Source: Maioricimonas rarisocia
GTDB taxonomy: Bacteria > Planctomycetota > Planctomycetia > Planctomycetales > Planctomycetaceae
Assembly: GCF_007747795.1 (NCBI RefSeq)
Contig: NZ_CP036275.1
Span: forward strand, 3,960,001 to 4,024,000
DNA length: 64,000 bases
Reading direction: 5' to 3'
The position numbers were made by a program, and so were the translations under genes. Positions 10,238 to 20,463 of the stretch are shown one piece after another (positions within the stretch are counted from its first letter, which is position 1; every line of letters starts with the position of its first letter). The notes under the pieces are model-generated. The model did not search any database. It worked only from the letters and a program-made list of their open reading frames with translations, and was not told where the DNA came from.

Positions 10238-11590
10238 TCAGAAGTCGCGCACCGCGTCCCGCAGCGCATCGATCTCGTCCCGACTGCGGCACTCGGTCAC
10301 TGCAACCAGCACACCCTGGGATCGGACGGACGGGTCGATGGAATCGAACTGTCTCAGCAACGGTCCGATATCGAAACCGGCTTCGCGGGCGGCATCGGTG
10401 AAGCGCTCGACACCCTTCTCGACACGCAGCACGAACTCCTTGAAGAACGGCTGCGGAAACATCAGTTCCACGCCATCCAGCGCGGTCAGCTGCTCGGCCG
10501 CGTAATGGGCCTTGCGGCAGGACAGTTCGGCGACCCGGTTCAGGCCGTCCGCGCCCAGCAGCGACATGTACACAGTCGCCCGCAATGCCAGCAGTCCCTG
10601 ATTCGTACAGATGTTACTGGTTGCCTTCTCGCGACGTATGTGCTGTTCGCGCGTCTGAAGTCCCAGCACGAAGCATCGCTTGCCGTTGCGGTCGGTCGCC
10701 AGACTCACGATCCGTCCGGGAATCTTCCGCACGTATTCCTTGCGGCAGGCCAGGATGCCCAGGTACGGGCCGCCGTACTGCAGGGGGATTCCCAGCGGCT
10801 GACCTTCGGCGACGACAATGTCGACGCCCAGATTGCCCGGCCGTTCGAGCATTCCCAGCGAGATCGGGTCGACGGAAACAACTGACAGAGCGCCCACCTG
10901 ATGCGCCAGTTCAGACAGTTCCCGGACGTCTTCGAGACAACCGAAGAAGTTCGGCTGCTGCACGACCAGGCAGGCCGTTTTCTCGTCGAGTTGCTCTTTC
11001 ACCAGATTGAGGTCAGCGCCGCCATCCTGGCAAGGGATTTCCACGATCTCGCACGGGAGGAGATCGGTGTAGGTGTGCAGCACCTGCCGGAATTCCGGAT
11101 GGACCGTGCCGAGCACGACGACGCGCTGGTGGCGGTTGGTTACCCGCATCGCCATGAAGGCGGCTTCGCTGACGGCGGTCCCCCCTTCGTACAGACTGGC
11201 ATTGGAGACATCCATGCCGGTCAGCTGGCAGATCAGCGTCTGAAACTCGAAGAACGCCTGCAGCGACCCCTGACTGGCTTCAGCCTGGTACGGGGTATAG
11301 GCGGTGTAGAACTCGCCGCGAGAGGCAATCTCGTCGACGACGGAGGGGACGAAGTGGTCGTAGGCGCCTCCCCCGAGAAAACAGCTGCGGCTGCTGGCGG
11401 TGACATTCCGGCCGGCCAGGTCGCGAACGTGCTGTTCGAGCTCGAGTTCCGATTTCGGCGCGGGCAGATCGAGCTTTCGATCGAGCCGCAACGACTCGGG
11501 AATCTGCTCGAGCAGATCCTCGACCGAGCCGACGCCGATCGCAGCAAGCATTTCCTCCGTCTGCTGCGGTGTGTTGAACAGATACGACAC
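10238..11590 (-). CDS. gcvPA: Glycine dehydrogenase (decarboxylating) subunit 1, P-protein
   Basis: 450 residues from GTG at 11590, which has GAGGAA six bases upstream; the earlier in-frame GTG at 11602 has no ribosome site. The N-terminal half of the P-protein begins SYLFNTPQQTEEMLAAIGV and carries the family signatures FLGGGAYDHFVPSVVD, YTAYTPYQAEASQGSLQ and SLYEGGTAVSEA. It pairs with GcvPB as an alpha2beta2 PLP decarboxylase. gcvH lies 34 bp upstream on the same strand, so gcvH-gcvPA-gcvPB read as one transcript. A 95-bp gap before gcvPB is the largest within the gcv genes and shows nothing notable. Confidence 0.95.
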   Translation of the reverse strand: MSYLFNTPQQTEEMLAAIGVGSVEDLLEQIPESLRLDRKLDLPAPKSELELEQHVRDLAGRNVTASSRSCFLGGGAYDHFVPSVVDEIASRGEFYTAYTPYQAEASQGSLQAFFEFQTLICQLTGMDVSNASLYEGGTAVSEAAFMAMRVTNRHQRVVVLGTVHPEFRQVLHTYTDLLPCEIVEIPCQDGGADLNLVKEQLDEKTACLVVQQPNFFGCLEDVRELSELAHQVGALSVVSVDPISLGMLERPGNLGVDIVVAEGQPLGIPLQYGGPYLGILACRKEYVRKIPGRIVSLATDRNGKRCFVLGLQTREQHIRREKATSNICTNQGLLALRATVYMSLLGADGLNRVAELSCRKAHYAAEQLTALDGVELMFPQPFFKEFVLRVEKGVERFTDAAREAGFDIGPLLRQFDSIDPSVRSQGVLVAVTECRSRDEIDALRDAVRDF

Positions 11591-11624
11591 GAAGTTCCTC
11601 ACGTGGCTGAAGCAGGTGGGCGTT

Positions 11625-12008
11625 TCATCCCTGAGATTTACAGAACTCTTCGTAGGCGATCGCGTCCATCAGGTCGTCCAGGTCGGACGCATTGCTGACT
11701 TTCACGCGCACCATCCAGCCCTTGCCGTACGGATCATCCGACAGTGCGGCCAGATCATCCGGCAGTGCATTGTTGGCCTCGACGACCTCACCGGCTACGG
11801 GGGAATACAGATCGCTGACGGCTTTGACGCTCTCGACCTCACCGAAGGTGGCCCCCTTCGTCAGCTGATCTCCCGGCGTCGGCAGATCGATGTAGACGAG
11901 GTCGGTCAGTTCCTCGACGGCGAACTTGCTGATGCCGATCGTGGCAACGTCGCCCTCGAGGTGCACCCACTCGTGCGTCCGTGCGTACTTCAACTGTGAA
12001 GGATCCAT
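11625..12008 (-). CDS. gcvH: Glycine cleavage system H protein
   Basis: 127 residues from the ATG at 12008; E. coli GcvH has 129. The lipoyl-lysine is Lys62 in GEVESVKAVSDLYSP. The fold begins with LKYARTHEWVHLEGDVATIG and continues with ELTDLVYIDLPTPGD, both standard. GcvH carries the aminomethyl intermediate between the P, T and L proteins. It lies 58 bp downstream of rpiB and 34 bp upstream of gcvPA. The T protein gene usually found nearby is not in this window. Confidence 0.95.
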   Translation of the reverse strand: MDPSQLKYARTHEWVHLEGDVATIGISKFAVEELTDLVYIDLPTPGDQLTKGATFGEVESVKAVSDLYSPVAGEVVEANNALPDDLAALSDDPYGKGWMVRVKVSNASDLDDLMDAIAYEEFCKSQG

Positions 12009-12066
12009 CGTGTGATCTTTCTGCAGAGGAGAAAGGCTGCGGGGCGGGAAAACGCCGACTCTGCAC

Positions 12067-12558
12067 TCAGCTGCCCTGAGCGGAGTCGACTCCCGGAACG
12101 GCTTCCGGCTCGCCGCAGCACGTCTTCTCGATATCGGAAATCTTGTCGATGCGACGCTGGTGGCGTCCGCCTTCGAACTCGGTCCGTAACCAGATCTCGA
12201 CAATGCGTCCGAGCAACCGGTCTCCGAGCAGATCGGCGGAGAGGCACATCACGTTCGCGTTGTTGTGGCGACGACTCATCTCGGCCGTCACATCATCGTG
12301 ACACGAGACGGCACGGACGCCGCGAAACTTGTTCGCAGCGATGCACATGCCCATTCCTGTCCCGCAGATCAGGATGCCACGGTCCAGTTCGCCGGAACCG
12401 ACGGCATCGGCAACCTGGCGGGCGTAGTCCGGATAGTCGACGCTGGCATCGTCACCGGGTCCGTAGTCGACTCCCTCGTGTCCCAGGTCCTTGATCTGGG
12501 CGAGAATCTGACCCTTCACGCGGACGCCCCGATGATCGCTCGCGACAGCAATTTTCAT
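12067..12558 (-). CDS. rpiB: Ribose 5-phosphate isomerase B
   Basis: 163 residues; E. coli RpiB has 149 and the extra length is a C-terminal tail. It interconverts ribose 5-phosphate and ribulose 5-phosphate. Family marks are SDHRG (7-11), the active-site CGTGMGM loop (Cys65, Thr67) and the NNANVMCLSADLLG segment. The RRID helix near the end is followed by an unusual tail with ISDIEKTCCGEPEAVPG, which has a CC pair. The ATG overlaps the TGA of the upstream YrdC/PTP gene by four bases, indicating translational coupling. Confidence 0.93.
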   Translation of the reverse strand: MKIAVASDHRGVRVKGQILAQIKDLGHEGVDYGPGDDASVDYPDYARQVADAVGSGELDRGILICGTGMGMCIAANKFRGVRAVSCHDDVTAEMSRRHNNANVMCLSADLLGDRLLGRIVEIWLRTEFEGGRHQRRIDKISDIEKTCCGEPEAVPGVDSAQGS

Positions 12559-13688
12559 GATTCCTCAGCCTCGTTCGGCGGCTCGGCCATCGATGTCATG
12601 ACCTGCCGGATACACTCCAGGATCTCGTTGCGGCAGCTGGTGTACTCGTTCATTCCGCCACCAATCGGATCCGAGATGTCTTTTCCTGCCTCCGAGAGCA
12701 ACTGCACCCGGTCGGTCAGGTGGGGATAGGACCCGAGGATCGCCATCCGGTGGCCAGCCGTCATCGTCCAGATCCGATCGGCCTGGAGTAACAGCTGTTC
12801 GGTCAACGGCTGACTCGCGTGTCCCGACAGGTCGACGCGATCCCGGGCCAGTAACTGAACCGCTTCCGGCGCTGCCGGCATACCTGGACGGGCCGAGATG
12901 CCGGCAGAAGCCACAACAAAGCCTCGCTCAGCGAGTTCGTCTTCTTCACAGTCTAACGACTCGCAGAGCAATTTACGAAACAATGCCTCGGCCATCGGGC
13001 TGCGACACGTGTTTCCCGTGCAGACGAATACAAACAACTGGCTCGCCAATCGCGTCAAGGTTGTCTCCCCCACCACACCTTCCTGTTCCACTGTCCACCG
13101 GTCATGGCTGATCCGCACTCGGGTGGCCGGCTGGCCAAACCGCGCCGGCCCGTCATCGAGAACAGTCTCGAGTACGTCGCCGAACTGCTCGATCAACTCC
13201 TGACCAGTCCGCGCCAGCGAGTTCCCCCCGCACGTACGAACCACCAGCGGGGCCGGCAAAAGCCGCAGGATCTCCCGCATCAGGGGATGTCCGGGCACCC
13301 AGAACCGTGCCACGCCCTCCCGAATGACCGCGTCGCGAACTTCGGCATCCAGCCTTCCGAACAACCCGCTTTCAGGCTCGACATCCATCGATGCCACGAC
13401 CGGACCGGGCCAGCACCGCCTGAGCAACCGTTCGGCGGCCCCCTCAACGGGTGACACAAAGTCCAGGACCGATTCGCGGGATGCCATCACCAGAGTGAGC
13501 GGTTCCGACGAATCGCCGCAAGCCGTTCGCAGTTTCTCGAGGCCGGCCGTCCCCCGTGCCAGTCGGGCCGCAATGTAGGACGTTTCGGTCGGCAAGCCGA
13601 CGTTCGCCCCACCGGTGAGCTGTTGCAACGTTTCGTGCAGCTGGTCGCGCGGATCGGGCGCCGAACTGAGATCAACCAGTGTAGGCAT
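12555..13688 (-). CDS. Fusion of a divergent YrdC/Sua5-like domain and a low-molecular-weight protein tyrosine phosphatase
   Basis: 377 residues from the ATG at 13688. Residues 1-205 follow the YrdC/Sua5 layout (GLPTETSYIA at 31-40, CWPGPVVASM near 92-101), but the substrate motifs are altered: the usual PTDTVYGL reads PTETSYIA, the KxR block is reduced to EKLR, and the SAN segment reads RTCGGNSLAR. The domain may not make threonylcarbamoyl-AMP. Residues 218-377 are a complete LMW-PTP: P-loop CTGNTCRS with Cys223 and Arg229, and the general acid in SDPIGGG (Asp340). It likely dephosphorylates protein phosphotyrosine or phosphoarginine, both activities being known in the family. It heads the run into rpiB and the gcv genes. 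Confidence 0.85.
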   Translation of the reverse strand: MPTLVDLSSAPDPRDQLHETLQQLTGGANVGLPTETSYIAARLARGTAGLEKLRTACGDSSEPLTLVMASRESVLDFVSPVEGAAERLLRRCWPGPVVASMDVEPESGLFGRLDAEVRDAVIREGVARFWVPGHPLMREILRLLPAPLVVRTCGGNSLARTGQELIEQFGDVLETVLDDGPARFGQPATRVRISHDRWTVEQEGVVGETTLTRLASQLFVFVCTGNTCRSPMAEALFRKLLCESLDCEEDELAERGFVVASAGISARPGMPAAPEAVQLLARDRVDLSGHASQPLTEQLLLQADRIWTMTAGHRMAILGSYPHLTDRVQLLSEAGKDISDPIGGGMNEYTSCRNEILECIRQVMTSMAEPPNEAEES

Positions 13689-14021
13689 ATCGCGTGACTG
13701 TCTGGTGGGAAGGACGGCTTCGCTGCGGAACCGAATCCGTCCGCAGAGCCTGGGCAAAGACTTGAACCACTGTCGGTTCAACACCTTGCGTCGGGCCAGG
13801 GCTGGCGGCTCGATCGACCGGAAACCATTCGACGGCGCCGCTGCGGCCCCACGCGATTCCATCAGACCGAAGCGCCGGGATTGCCACCCGCGGGACGTGT
13901 CCGGAACTCCGTTTCACTTCGACAATACTAAGCGTCCGTCTGCGCGGCTGCAACTACCTCGTTTCCACCAGCTCCAGATTGCCGATTGCCGCCGCAATCG
14001 ACCGTCGTGAGCCGCACAGTT
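13689..14021. other. Intergenic region upstream of the YrdC/PTP-rpiB-gcv run
   Basis: About 333 bp between the end of the DUF1501 gene and the start of the YrdC/PTP gene, all reading minus. It should contain the promoter of the run. I looked for a glycine riboswitch and saw no convincing tandem aptamer. A minus-strand frame (13672-13953) has no start context or homology I recognise. No repeat family member is present. Confidence 0.4.
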
Positions 14022-15461
14022 TCAGGCAAGCACGTCCCGGGCGACCACGCCGCCGACGTCTGTCAGACGGAAATCGCGGCCTTGGAACCGGAAGGTCAAC
14101 TGCTCGTGGTCGACTCCCAGCAGATGCAGCAGCGTTGCGTGGAAGTCGTTGACGTGCATGGGGTTTTCGACGACGTGAAAACCGATGTCGTCGGTTCGCC
14201 CGTAGCTGAATCCCCCTTTCACGCCACCTCCCGCCATCCAGACCGAGTAGGCATCCTTGTGGTGGTCGCGGCCCACTTTGTCGTTGGGGCGGCCCGTATT
14301 GGCCCGATCCTGAACCATCGGGGTTCGACCGAACTCGGCCCCCCAGACGACAAGCGTTTCGTCCAGCAGTCCGCGCTGCCGCAGATCCTGGATCAGAGCC
14401 GCGATCGGCTGATCCACCTGTTTGCACTTTCGCTGCAGGCTGGGGAAGACGCTGCCGTGATGATCCCAACCCTGGTCGAACAGTTGGACGAACCGGACGC
14501 CCCGTTCGACCAGCCGCCGCGCCAGCAGACAGTTGTTCGCGAAACTCGGCTTGCCCGGCTGGGTGCCGTACATCTCGTGGATGTGTTCCGGCTCGGCCGA
14601 CGTATCCATCAGCTCCGGGACGGACGCCTGCATCCGGTACGCCATCTCGTACTGGTTGATTCGGGTGGCGATCTCCGGGTCGCCCACGTCAGCCAGCTGG
14701 ATCCGGTTGAGATGGTTGATGCTGTCGATGATTCTCCGCCGGTCACCGGAGTCGATGCCGTCCGGATTCGACAGAAACAGCACAGGATCTCCCTGCGAGC
14801 GAAATTCGATCCCCTGATACCGGCTCGGAAGAAACCCGCTTCCCCACAGACTGTTGCCCGCCCCGGCGACGTTGCCGGTGATCATCACCACGAACCCCGG
14901 CAGATTGGAGTTCTCGCTTCCCAGTCCGTAGTTGACCCACGAACCAAGGGACGGACGGCCAAACCGCTCGAAGCCGGTCTGGAAGTACAGCTGCGCGGGC
15001 GCGTGGTTGAAGTGCTCGGTGTGCAGCGACTTGATCACGCACAGTTCGTCGGCCACCTGCCCCAGGTGCGGAAGCAGTTCCGACAGCTCCAGTCCGCTTT
15101 CGCCATGCTTGTGGAACTTGAACGCCGTCCCCAGCAACCCCGGCTTCTTGCGGATGAAGGCCAGTCGCAGGCCTTCCCACAGATCATCCGGCAGCGGCTG
15201 ACCGTTCAGACGGACCAGTTCCGGCTTGTAGTCGAACAGGTCGAGATGCGACGGCGCCCCGACCATGTGCAGGAAGATCACGTTCTTCGCGCGCGGCGGG
15301 TAGTGCGTCTTCGTTCCGTCAGTCGAAGCACCACGCGCCGATGTCGCCGGAGCGTCACCCGCCAGCAGCGAAGCCAGTGCAATCGAGCCGACTCCGGTGC
15401 CCACACGCTGAAACATCTCGCGGCGGGACGAACGGAGCAGCGATTCGGTGTGCGGATCCAT
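14022..15461 (-). CDS. DUF1501 domain protein (exported, sulfatase-like fold)
   Basis: 479 residues. The N-terminus [25 protein letters not shown] is Tat-like (twin Arg, then a weakly hydrophobic stretch), indicating export in folded form. The rest is the planctomycetal DUF1501 pattern: [20 protein letters not shown], the [18 protein letters not shown] segment, DQGWDHHG and [10 protein letters not shown], which resemble metal-binding positions of the alkaline phosphatase superfamily. Catalytic activity is not established for the family. It starts two bases after the stop of the PSCyt1/DUF1549/DUF1553 gene, the usual partner in Planctomycetes, so the two are translated together. Confidence 0.92.
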   Translation of the reverse strand: MDPHTESLLRSSRREMFQRVGTGVGSIALASLLAGDAPATSARGASTDGTKTHYPPRAKNVIFLHMVGAPSHLDLFDYKPELVRLNGQPLPDDLWEGLRLAFIRKKPGLLGTAFKFHKHGESGLELSELLPHLGQVADELCVIKSLHTEHFNHAPAQLYFQTGFERFGRPSLGSWVNYGLGSENSNLPGFVVMITGNVAGAGNSLWGSGFLPSRYQGIEFRSQGDPVLFLSNPDGIDSGDRRRIIDSINHLNRIQLADVGDPEIATRINQYEMAYRMQASVPELMDTSAEPEHIHEMYGTQPGKPSFANNCLLARRLVERGVRFVQLFDQGWDHHGSVFPSLQRKCKQVDQPIAALIQDLRQRGLLDETLVVWGAEFGRTPMVQDRANTGRPNDKVGRDHHKDAYSVWMAGGGVKGGFSYGRTDDIGFHVVENPMHVNDFHATLLHLLGVDHEQLTFRFQGRDFRLTDVGGVVARDVLA

Positions 15462-15463
15462 AC

Positions 15464-18400
15464 TCAGCTCTTGGTAATGGTTTCGTCGAGATTGAGGAGG
15501 ATGTTCGCGATCGTGAACCAGGCGGCCAGTCGCGGCCGACTCACCCCGGATCCGTCAACGTTCCCGCTCACCACCTTCTCTGCGGCGGCGGTATCCTTCT
15601 CGAACCGCTGCAGCTCTCCCTCGAAGACGGCGAGCAGGTGGTTGACCTCTTCAGTCTTCGGCTGCCGCGACATGCAGACGCGATAGGCATACTCGATCCG
15701 CTGGCGCGGCGAGTCGGCCTCGGCGGTTGCGATGCGAACGGCCAGCGCCGCCGCCATCTCGACGTAGGCGGGGTCGTTCAGCAACGTCAGCGCCTGCAGC
15801 GGCGTGTTCGTACGGGAGCGATTGACGACGCAGGCTCCGCGGTCGGGGGCATCGAAGTTCACGAAGCTGGGATACGGAGCGCTCCGCCGCCAGACGACGT
15901 AAATCCCCCGGCGATAGCGATCCTCGTCGGTATCCGTGTTGTACTTCGGTGCGTTCCGTCCGACGTGACGCCAGATGCCCGACGGCTGCGGCGGATAAAC
16001 GGGTGGCCCCCCCATCTTCTCGGAGAGCAGGCCGCTGACTGCCAGAGCATTGTCGCGAATGGACTCGGCAGCGAGTCGAAAACGAGGCCCCCGTGCATAC
16101 AGGCGGTTCAACGGATCAAGTTCGAGTTGTTCGGGAGAGACGCGGGAGTCCTGCTGATAGGTGGCGGAGGTCACGATCAGCCGATGAATGTGCTTCATCG
16201 ACCAGCCATTCTCGACGAACTCCACCGCCAGCCAGTCGAGCAGTTCCGGATGCGTTGGCCGTTCACCCTGCGTTCCGAAGTCCTCGAGTGTCTCGACGAT
16301 CCCGCGACCGAAGAACTCCGCCCACCAGCGGTTGACCGTCACCCGGCCGATCAGCGGATTCTCGGGAGAAGCGATCCAGCGGGCGAGTGTCAGCCGGTCC
16401 GGCTGCTCTCCTTCAGGAAGCTCCGCCTGCAGCTCGTGGAGCACCGCGGGTGTCGCCGGCTCCACCGTCGCCCCCGGCGTCAGGAAGCTGCCCCGCTTGA
16501 AGATCTGCGTCATCCGCGGCTCGTTCAGTTCCACCATCACGAGCGTGGTATCAGGACGAATGGAACTCAGCTGCTTGTCAACAGCAGCGATCTGTCGCTG
16601 CAGCTTCGCGGCGGCCGGATCGGACTGCCAGTGGTGCTTGCGCAGAGCTTGCTGCTGCTTCTCGGTTCGCTCCCTGGGGACAACCGCCAGGATGTCGCGA
16701 ACCTCCTGCGGAATTGAATCGGCCCCGGGATCGCCGGTCATCGCCGAGAGTCGCAGCCGGCCAATCGTCCTCGCGCCGCCGTATCCCTGGGGAAGGCGAA
16801 CGGTGATCCGCGTTCCTCTCTCGAATCCGAGCGGTTTGTCCGTCTGGAACGATGCATGGTGCGACTTGCCGAACTGCGGATTGATGGCCCAGCCGGTCTT
16901 TGGGTCGCCGTCAATCAGCCCGGCCACATCCCAACGCTGCTGCGAGAAGTCCGCGACCGGCGAATGCAGGTCGACCGGCTTCAGTTTCTGAGTTCCGTCA
17001 GCGGGACCGGCCGCGACTTCGAACTCGTAGAGCACGAAGTTCGGTCGTTCGGCGCTGCCACGTCCCGGCCCGTTGCCCGGCAGCGTCTCATCGGCGAGAC
17101 ATTCGAGCCGCAGTCCCGTAATACCGGTCAGGTCCGTCTCGAGTGTGACCAGGTACTCGTCCTTGTCCGGCGCCTTGCCGGTCAGCCGCACCGAACCATC
17201 CTCGAGCCGCTCGAACGACGCGCCGCCTTTCGATTCGAACGTAACAACATCAAGCGTATGCCACTCGGGAGGATTGGCGAGAGTCTCGCGAAGACCGTCT
17301 TCCCACGCCTGCTGTTCTGTCTCGAGCGCTTTTTTCCGCCGGGCCAGTTTCGCGTTCAGATCATCACGTTTGTCGTTCAATTCGGCCCGCCTGGTCCGTT
17401 CGATCTCGTCGAGCGGCAGATCCATCTTCGGGCCGGCCACTTCGTACTGAACGCCCGAATCACCGGGCCGTTCGACTTCCAGCGGGGTGTTGTTGAAGAA
17501 CGCGAAGAGCTGGTAGTAGTCCTGCTGCGAAAACGGATCGTACTTGTGATTGTGGCACTGGGCACATTCGAGCGTCGTCCCCAGCCAGACGAGGCCGGTC
17601 GTGTTGACGCGGTCGACGATCTGGTTCACCCGGTTCTCTTCCGGGTCGACCCCCGCCTCGACGTTGCACGTCGTACAGCGGTGAAAGCCCGTAGCGATCC
17701 GGTCAGCGAGCGTCGCGCCCGGCAGCAGATCTCCGGCCAGCTGCGCAATCGTGAACTCGTCAAACGGCATGTCCCGGTTGAAGGCTTCGATCACCCAGTC
17801 GCGCCACGCCCAGATTTCGCGAAACTGGTCCGCCTGAAAGCCGTTCGAGTCGGCGTAGCGGGCCAGGTCCAGCCACTGTCGCGCCCACTTCTCTCCATAA
17901 CGTGGCGAAGCGAGCAGCCGATCCACGATCTGTTCGTAGTGCGTCTGCGACGGATCGGCCAGAAACGCGTTCAGTTCCTCCACCGTGGGAGGCAGACCGA
18001 TCAGGTCGAGATAGACGCGTCGAAGCAGCTTGCCCGGCTCGGCAGGGTCAGACGGCTCAAGCGCAGCCCCGTCTGCCGCGAGCCGCGACAGGATGAAGGC
18101 GTCGATGGGGTTGCGGTTCCACCCTTCACGTCGAACTTCGGGAACGTCGGGGCGGAGGGGGCGTTCGTACGCCCAGTGGCGGGGTTGCTCTTCGCCCGTC
18201 CCGTCCCATTCCGCTCCCGCATCGATCCAGCGACGCAGGGTTTCGATTTCCTCCGCCGAGAGCCCTGCTCCTTCAGGCGGCATCCGCTCGCCACTTTCTG
18301 GAGTGGCGGTGACGCGACGGATCAGTTCACTCTCGGCCGCCCGTCCTGCGACGATCGCGGGCTCCCCCGAATCGTTCAGCAGAAACAGATCCTTGCGGCC

Positions 18401-18598
18401 GAGCAGTCTCAGGCCTCCTTCCCGATCATCCGGGCCGTGGCACTCGTGGCAGTGCTGAACCAGGATCTTCGTCACCGCGGTCCGCGAATCATCGGGCGAA
18501 GCGGCAGCGTTCTCGCCTGCGCGAACCGACATCAGAGTCGCAGGCAGGATAAAGCTAACGCTCAGAAGCAGCAGAACTGCGAGCCGTCGTGGAGTCAT
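15464..18598 (-). CDS. PSCyt1/DUF1549/DUF1553 secreted cytochrome-like protein
   Basis: 1044 residues from the ATG at 18598, which starts a Sec signal ([20 protein letters not shown]). A PSCyt1 heme module follows with CHECH at 50-54. DUF1549 (about 150-360) contains [14 protein letters not shown] and a second CxxCH in [12 protein letters not shown], plus CTTCN. A middle region predicted to be beta-rich with a coiled stretch ([20 protein letters not shown]) leads to DUF1553 (about 760-1000), with [20 protein letters not shown] and the end [12 protein letters not shown]. Such proteins are exported, probably bind heme c, and are thought to act on polysaccharides or in electron transfer, but no activity is proven. 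It is coupled to the DUF1501 gene. Confidence 0.92.
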   Translation of the reverse strand: MTPRRLAVLLLLSVSFILPATLMSVRAGENAAASPDDSRTAVTKILVQHCHECHGPDDREGGLRLLGRKDLFLLNDSGEPAIVAGRAAESELIRRVTATPESGERMPPEGAGLSAEEIETLRRWIDAGAEWDGTGEEQPRHWAYERPLRPDVPEVRREGWNRNPIDAFILSRLAADGAALEPSDPAEPGKLLRRVYLDLIGLPPTVEELNAFLADPSQTHYEQIVDRLLASPRYGEKWARQWLDLARYADSNGFQADQFREIWAWRDWVIEAFNRDMPFDEFTIAQLAGDLLPGATLADRIATGFHRCTTCNVEAGVDPEENRVNQIVDRVNTTGLVWLGTTLECAQCHNHKYDPFSQQDYYQLFAFFNNTPLEVERPGDSGVQYEVAGPKMDLPLDEIERTRRAELNDKRDDLNAKLARRKKALETEQQAWEDGLRETLANPPEWHTLDVVTFESKGGASFERLEDGSVRLTGKAPDKDEYLVTLETDLTGITGLRLECLADETLPGNGPGRGSAERPNFVLYEFEVAAGPADGTQKLKPVDLHSPVADFSQQRWDVAGLIDGDPKTGWAINPQFGKSHHASFQTDKPLGFERGTRITVRLPQGYGGARTIGRLRLSAMTGDPGADSIPQEVRDILAVVPRERTEKQQQALRKHHWQSDPAAAKLQRQIAAVDKQLSSIRPDTTLVMVELNEPRMTQIFKRGSFLTPGATVEPATPAVLHELQAELPEGEQPDRLTLARWIASPENPLIGRVTVNRWWAEFFGRGIVETLEDFGTQGERPTHPELLDWLAVEFVENGWSMKHIHRLIVTSATYQQDSRVSPEQLELDPLNRLYARGPRFRLAAESIRDNALAVSGLLSEKMGGPPVYPPQPSGIWRHVGRNAPKYNTDTDEDRYRRGIYVVWRRSAPYPSFVNFDAPDRGACVVNRSRTNTPLQALTLLNDPAYVEMAAALAVRIATAEADSPRQRIEYAYRVCMSRQPKTEEVNHLLAVFEGELQRFEKDTAAAEKVVSGNVDGSGVSRPRLAAWFTIANILLNLDETITKS

Positions 18599-18884
18599 GG
18601 CGATCCCGAGAGGCTGAGAAAGCGTCGAAGGACGAATCCGGCTGGCCACAAATCAAGATTAGCACGCATGTTGATGCGTTTCCACCATCGCCCGGTCTCC
18701 CGGCCCGTCCCCGGTCGCGTCGATTTCACAGCAGCATCATGAAATCGTCGAGTCGATCGAATACGATGTGCCGCCGCGGCTTCCGCGCATGCGATTCCAC
18801 CTGACCGCCGCCTGTGGTGCGCTGCAGCGAGCCCGCGATCTCGCTCGAATCGTGCCCAACTGGCTGCCCTCCTGGAACCGGATC

Positions 18885-19256
18885 ATGCAACCGAACAGCG
18901 AATTCTTCGACCGCGTGTACATCCGTGGCGTCAAGGTGCTGCGTCTGAACCTTCCAAGTCTCATGGATGAAGGGATGGTCGAACAGTTCAGCGGCGCCCT
19001 GCACCGCGTGACCAGCGGCGCCGGAGCGGGGGGTGAATCGTTCGCGCTGAACTTCTCGGGCGTTCCGTACCTCTCCAGCAGTGGCGCCGGCGCATTCATC
19101 CGGTTCGTCAACCAGGTGAAGGCAGACGGCGGACGAACGGTCTTCTGCGAACTGAAACCGGCCGTCGGCGATCTGTTCAAGATCATGCACCTCGAACGGC
19201 TCTGTCCCGTCGTCCCCACCGAGGCAGATGCCGTCGAGAAGCTGGCAAACGACTGA
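18885..19256 (+). CDS. STAS-domain anti-sigma factor antagonist
   Basis: 123 residues from the ATG at 18885; the frame is open back to a GTG at 18768, but those residues do not fit the family. The fold matches SpoIIAA/RsbV: FDRVYIRGVKVLRLNLPSL, then NFSGVPYLSSSGAGAFIRF, where one of Ser64-66 is at the position phosphorylated in antagonists, and EADAVEKL at the end. Such proteins bind anti-sigma kinases when dephosphorylated. The neighbour facing it (20 bp between stops) is a receiver-SpoIIE phosphatase, which would be the right enzyme to dephosphorylate it. No anti-sigma kinase (RsbW-like) gene is seen nearby. Confidence 0.82.
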   Translation: MQPNSEFFDRVYIRGVKVLRLNLPSLMDEGMVEQFSGALHRVTSGAGAGGESFALNFSGVPYLSSSGAGAFIRFVNQVKADGGRTVFCELKPAVGDLFKIMHLERLCPVVPTEADAVEKLAND

Positions 19257-19275
19257 GCCCCGGCCAGACCTGCCG

Positions 19276-20463
19276 TCAGCCGCCCACTTCCAGCGCCAGG
19301 CACGAAATGTCGTCCTGCGGCATGCCCGGGCGGCACCATTCGGTCACCCGGTCGATCATGTCCTCGAGAGCATCGCTCAGCGAGCGGCGGCGCGTCTCCC
19401 GAAACGTCTCGAGCAGACGTGATACGCCGAACTGTTCGCGATCCGCATTGAACGCATCCGGAATGCCGTCAGAGTAGATGAACATCCGGTCGTCGGGACG
19501 CAGCCGGATGGTCTGCGGCGTGAAGTCAAACTCGCGATGAATACCCACCGGCGGATCGAGCGGTGCGACGGTTTCGACGACGTCTTCCGCACGCAGCAGA
19601 AAAGGTCCTGGATGCCCCGCACCGGTCATCGTCAGCTCCAGCGTCTTCAGATTCAAGACGCCATACCACAGCGTAAAGAATTGCCGCTGCGCCGAATGGA
19701 TCGAGAACTGACGATTGAGGTCTGCAGCGACTGCTTCCGGCCTGGCCAGATGTGTGACCGCTTCGAACGGCCCCCGCGAAGAAGGTCCCGCTTCGGCCCC
19801 CGGTGCCAGAATCCGCGAGAGCGTCACCGACAGAAGCGCCGCGGGAATCCCGTGTCCGCAGACGTCCAGAGCATACAGCACCACGCGATCATCATCGATG
19901 GGAAAGACGTTCAGCGTATCGCCGGCCAGTTCTTCGCACGGACGGTACGCCCACTCGAACCGGACGCCGCCGAAGTTGAGGACTGGCGGAGGCAGCAGTG
20001 ACTGCTGGAGACGGCTGGCGGCTTCGAGGTCCGCACGCATCCGCTGGTTGGCCGCATTCAGCCGGGCATTCTTGTCCGAGAGTTCCCGTTCGAGCCTGAC
20101 GATCCGTTCGCCGGCCCGTACCCGCACACGGAGTTCGCTCAGATCGATCGGCTTCGAGAGAAAGTCATCCGCCCCCGCCTCCATCCCTTCCACGAGATCT
20201 GTCATCTCGGATTTGGCGGTCTGCAGGATGATGTACGTGTACTCAGCGCGACCAGCAGCACGGACGCGACGGACAAGATCGACGCCGTTCAGCTCCGGCA
20301 TCAGCCAATCCGTGATCAACAGCGGGAAGGCTTCCGACTGCATTCGCTCCCACGCCTCGCCGCCGTCCCGAGCGGTCGTCACTTCGTAGCCGCCCCACGT
20401 CTCCAGATTCGCCTGAATCAGACGAAGCGAGATCGGATCGTCGTCCACGACAAGTACACGCAT
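19276..20463 (-). CDS. Response regulator with SpoIIE/PP2C-type serine phosphatase output
   Basis: 395 residues from the ATG at 20463. A receiver domain (1-125) has the acidic pocket VDDD (7-9), phospho-acceptor Asp52 (TDWLMPELNG) and Lys104 (LSKP). A short coiled linker (about 118-158, RLERELSDKNARLNAANQRM) leads to a SpoIIE phosphatase domain (160-395). The metal Asp182 is kept in LAGDTLN, although the usual GGDFYD is changed. DVCGHGIPAALLS (200-212) and the final QDDISCLAL are standard. It would act as a phospho-regulated phosphatase of STAS proteins, like RsbU/RssB-type partner switches. Its facing neighbour is a STAS protein. Confidence 0.88.
   Translation of the reverse strand: MRVLVVDDDPISLRLIQANLETWGGYEVTTARDGGEAWERMQSEAFPLLITDWLMPELNGVDLVRRVRAAGRAEYTYIILQTAKSEMTDLVEGMEAGADDFLSKPIDLSELRVRVRAGERIVRLERELSDKNARLNAANQRMRADLEAASRLQQSLLPPPVLNFGGVRFEWAYRPCEELAGDTLNVFPIDDDRVVLYALDVCGHGIPAALLSVTLSRILAPGAEAGPSSRGPFEAVTHLARPEAVAADLNRQFSIHSAQRQFFTLWYGVLNLKTLELTMTGAGHPGPFLLRAEDVVETVAPLDPPVGIHREFDFTPQTIRLRPDDRMFIYSDGIPDAFNADREQFGVSRLLETFRETRRRSLSDALEDMIDRVTEWCRPGMPQDDISCLALEVGG

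Noticed and set aside
13689-14021. Possible glycine riboswitch upstream of the gcv run
   Set aside because: The run starts with the YrdC/PTP gene and I could not find a tandem aptamer core here or in the short gap before gcvH (12009-12066).
13986-15686. Plus-strand ORF of 566 codons
   Set aside because: It is antisense to the DUF1501 gene along its whole length; such long shadow frames are common in GC-rich DNA and it has no recognisable domain.
16856-18742. Plus-strand ORF of 628 codons
   Set aside because: Antisense to the PSCyt1/DUF1549/DUF1553 gene, whose domains and signal peptide are clear.
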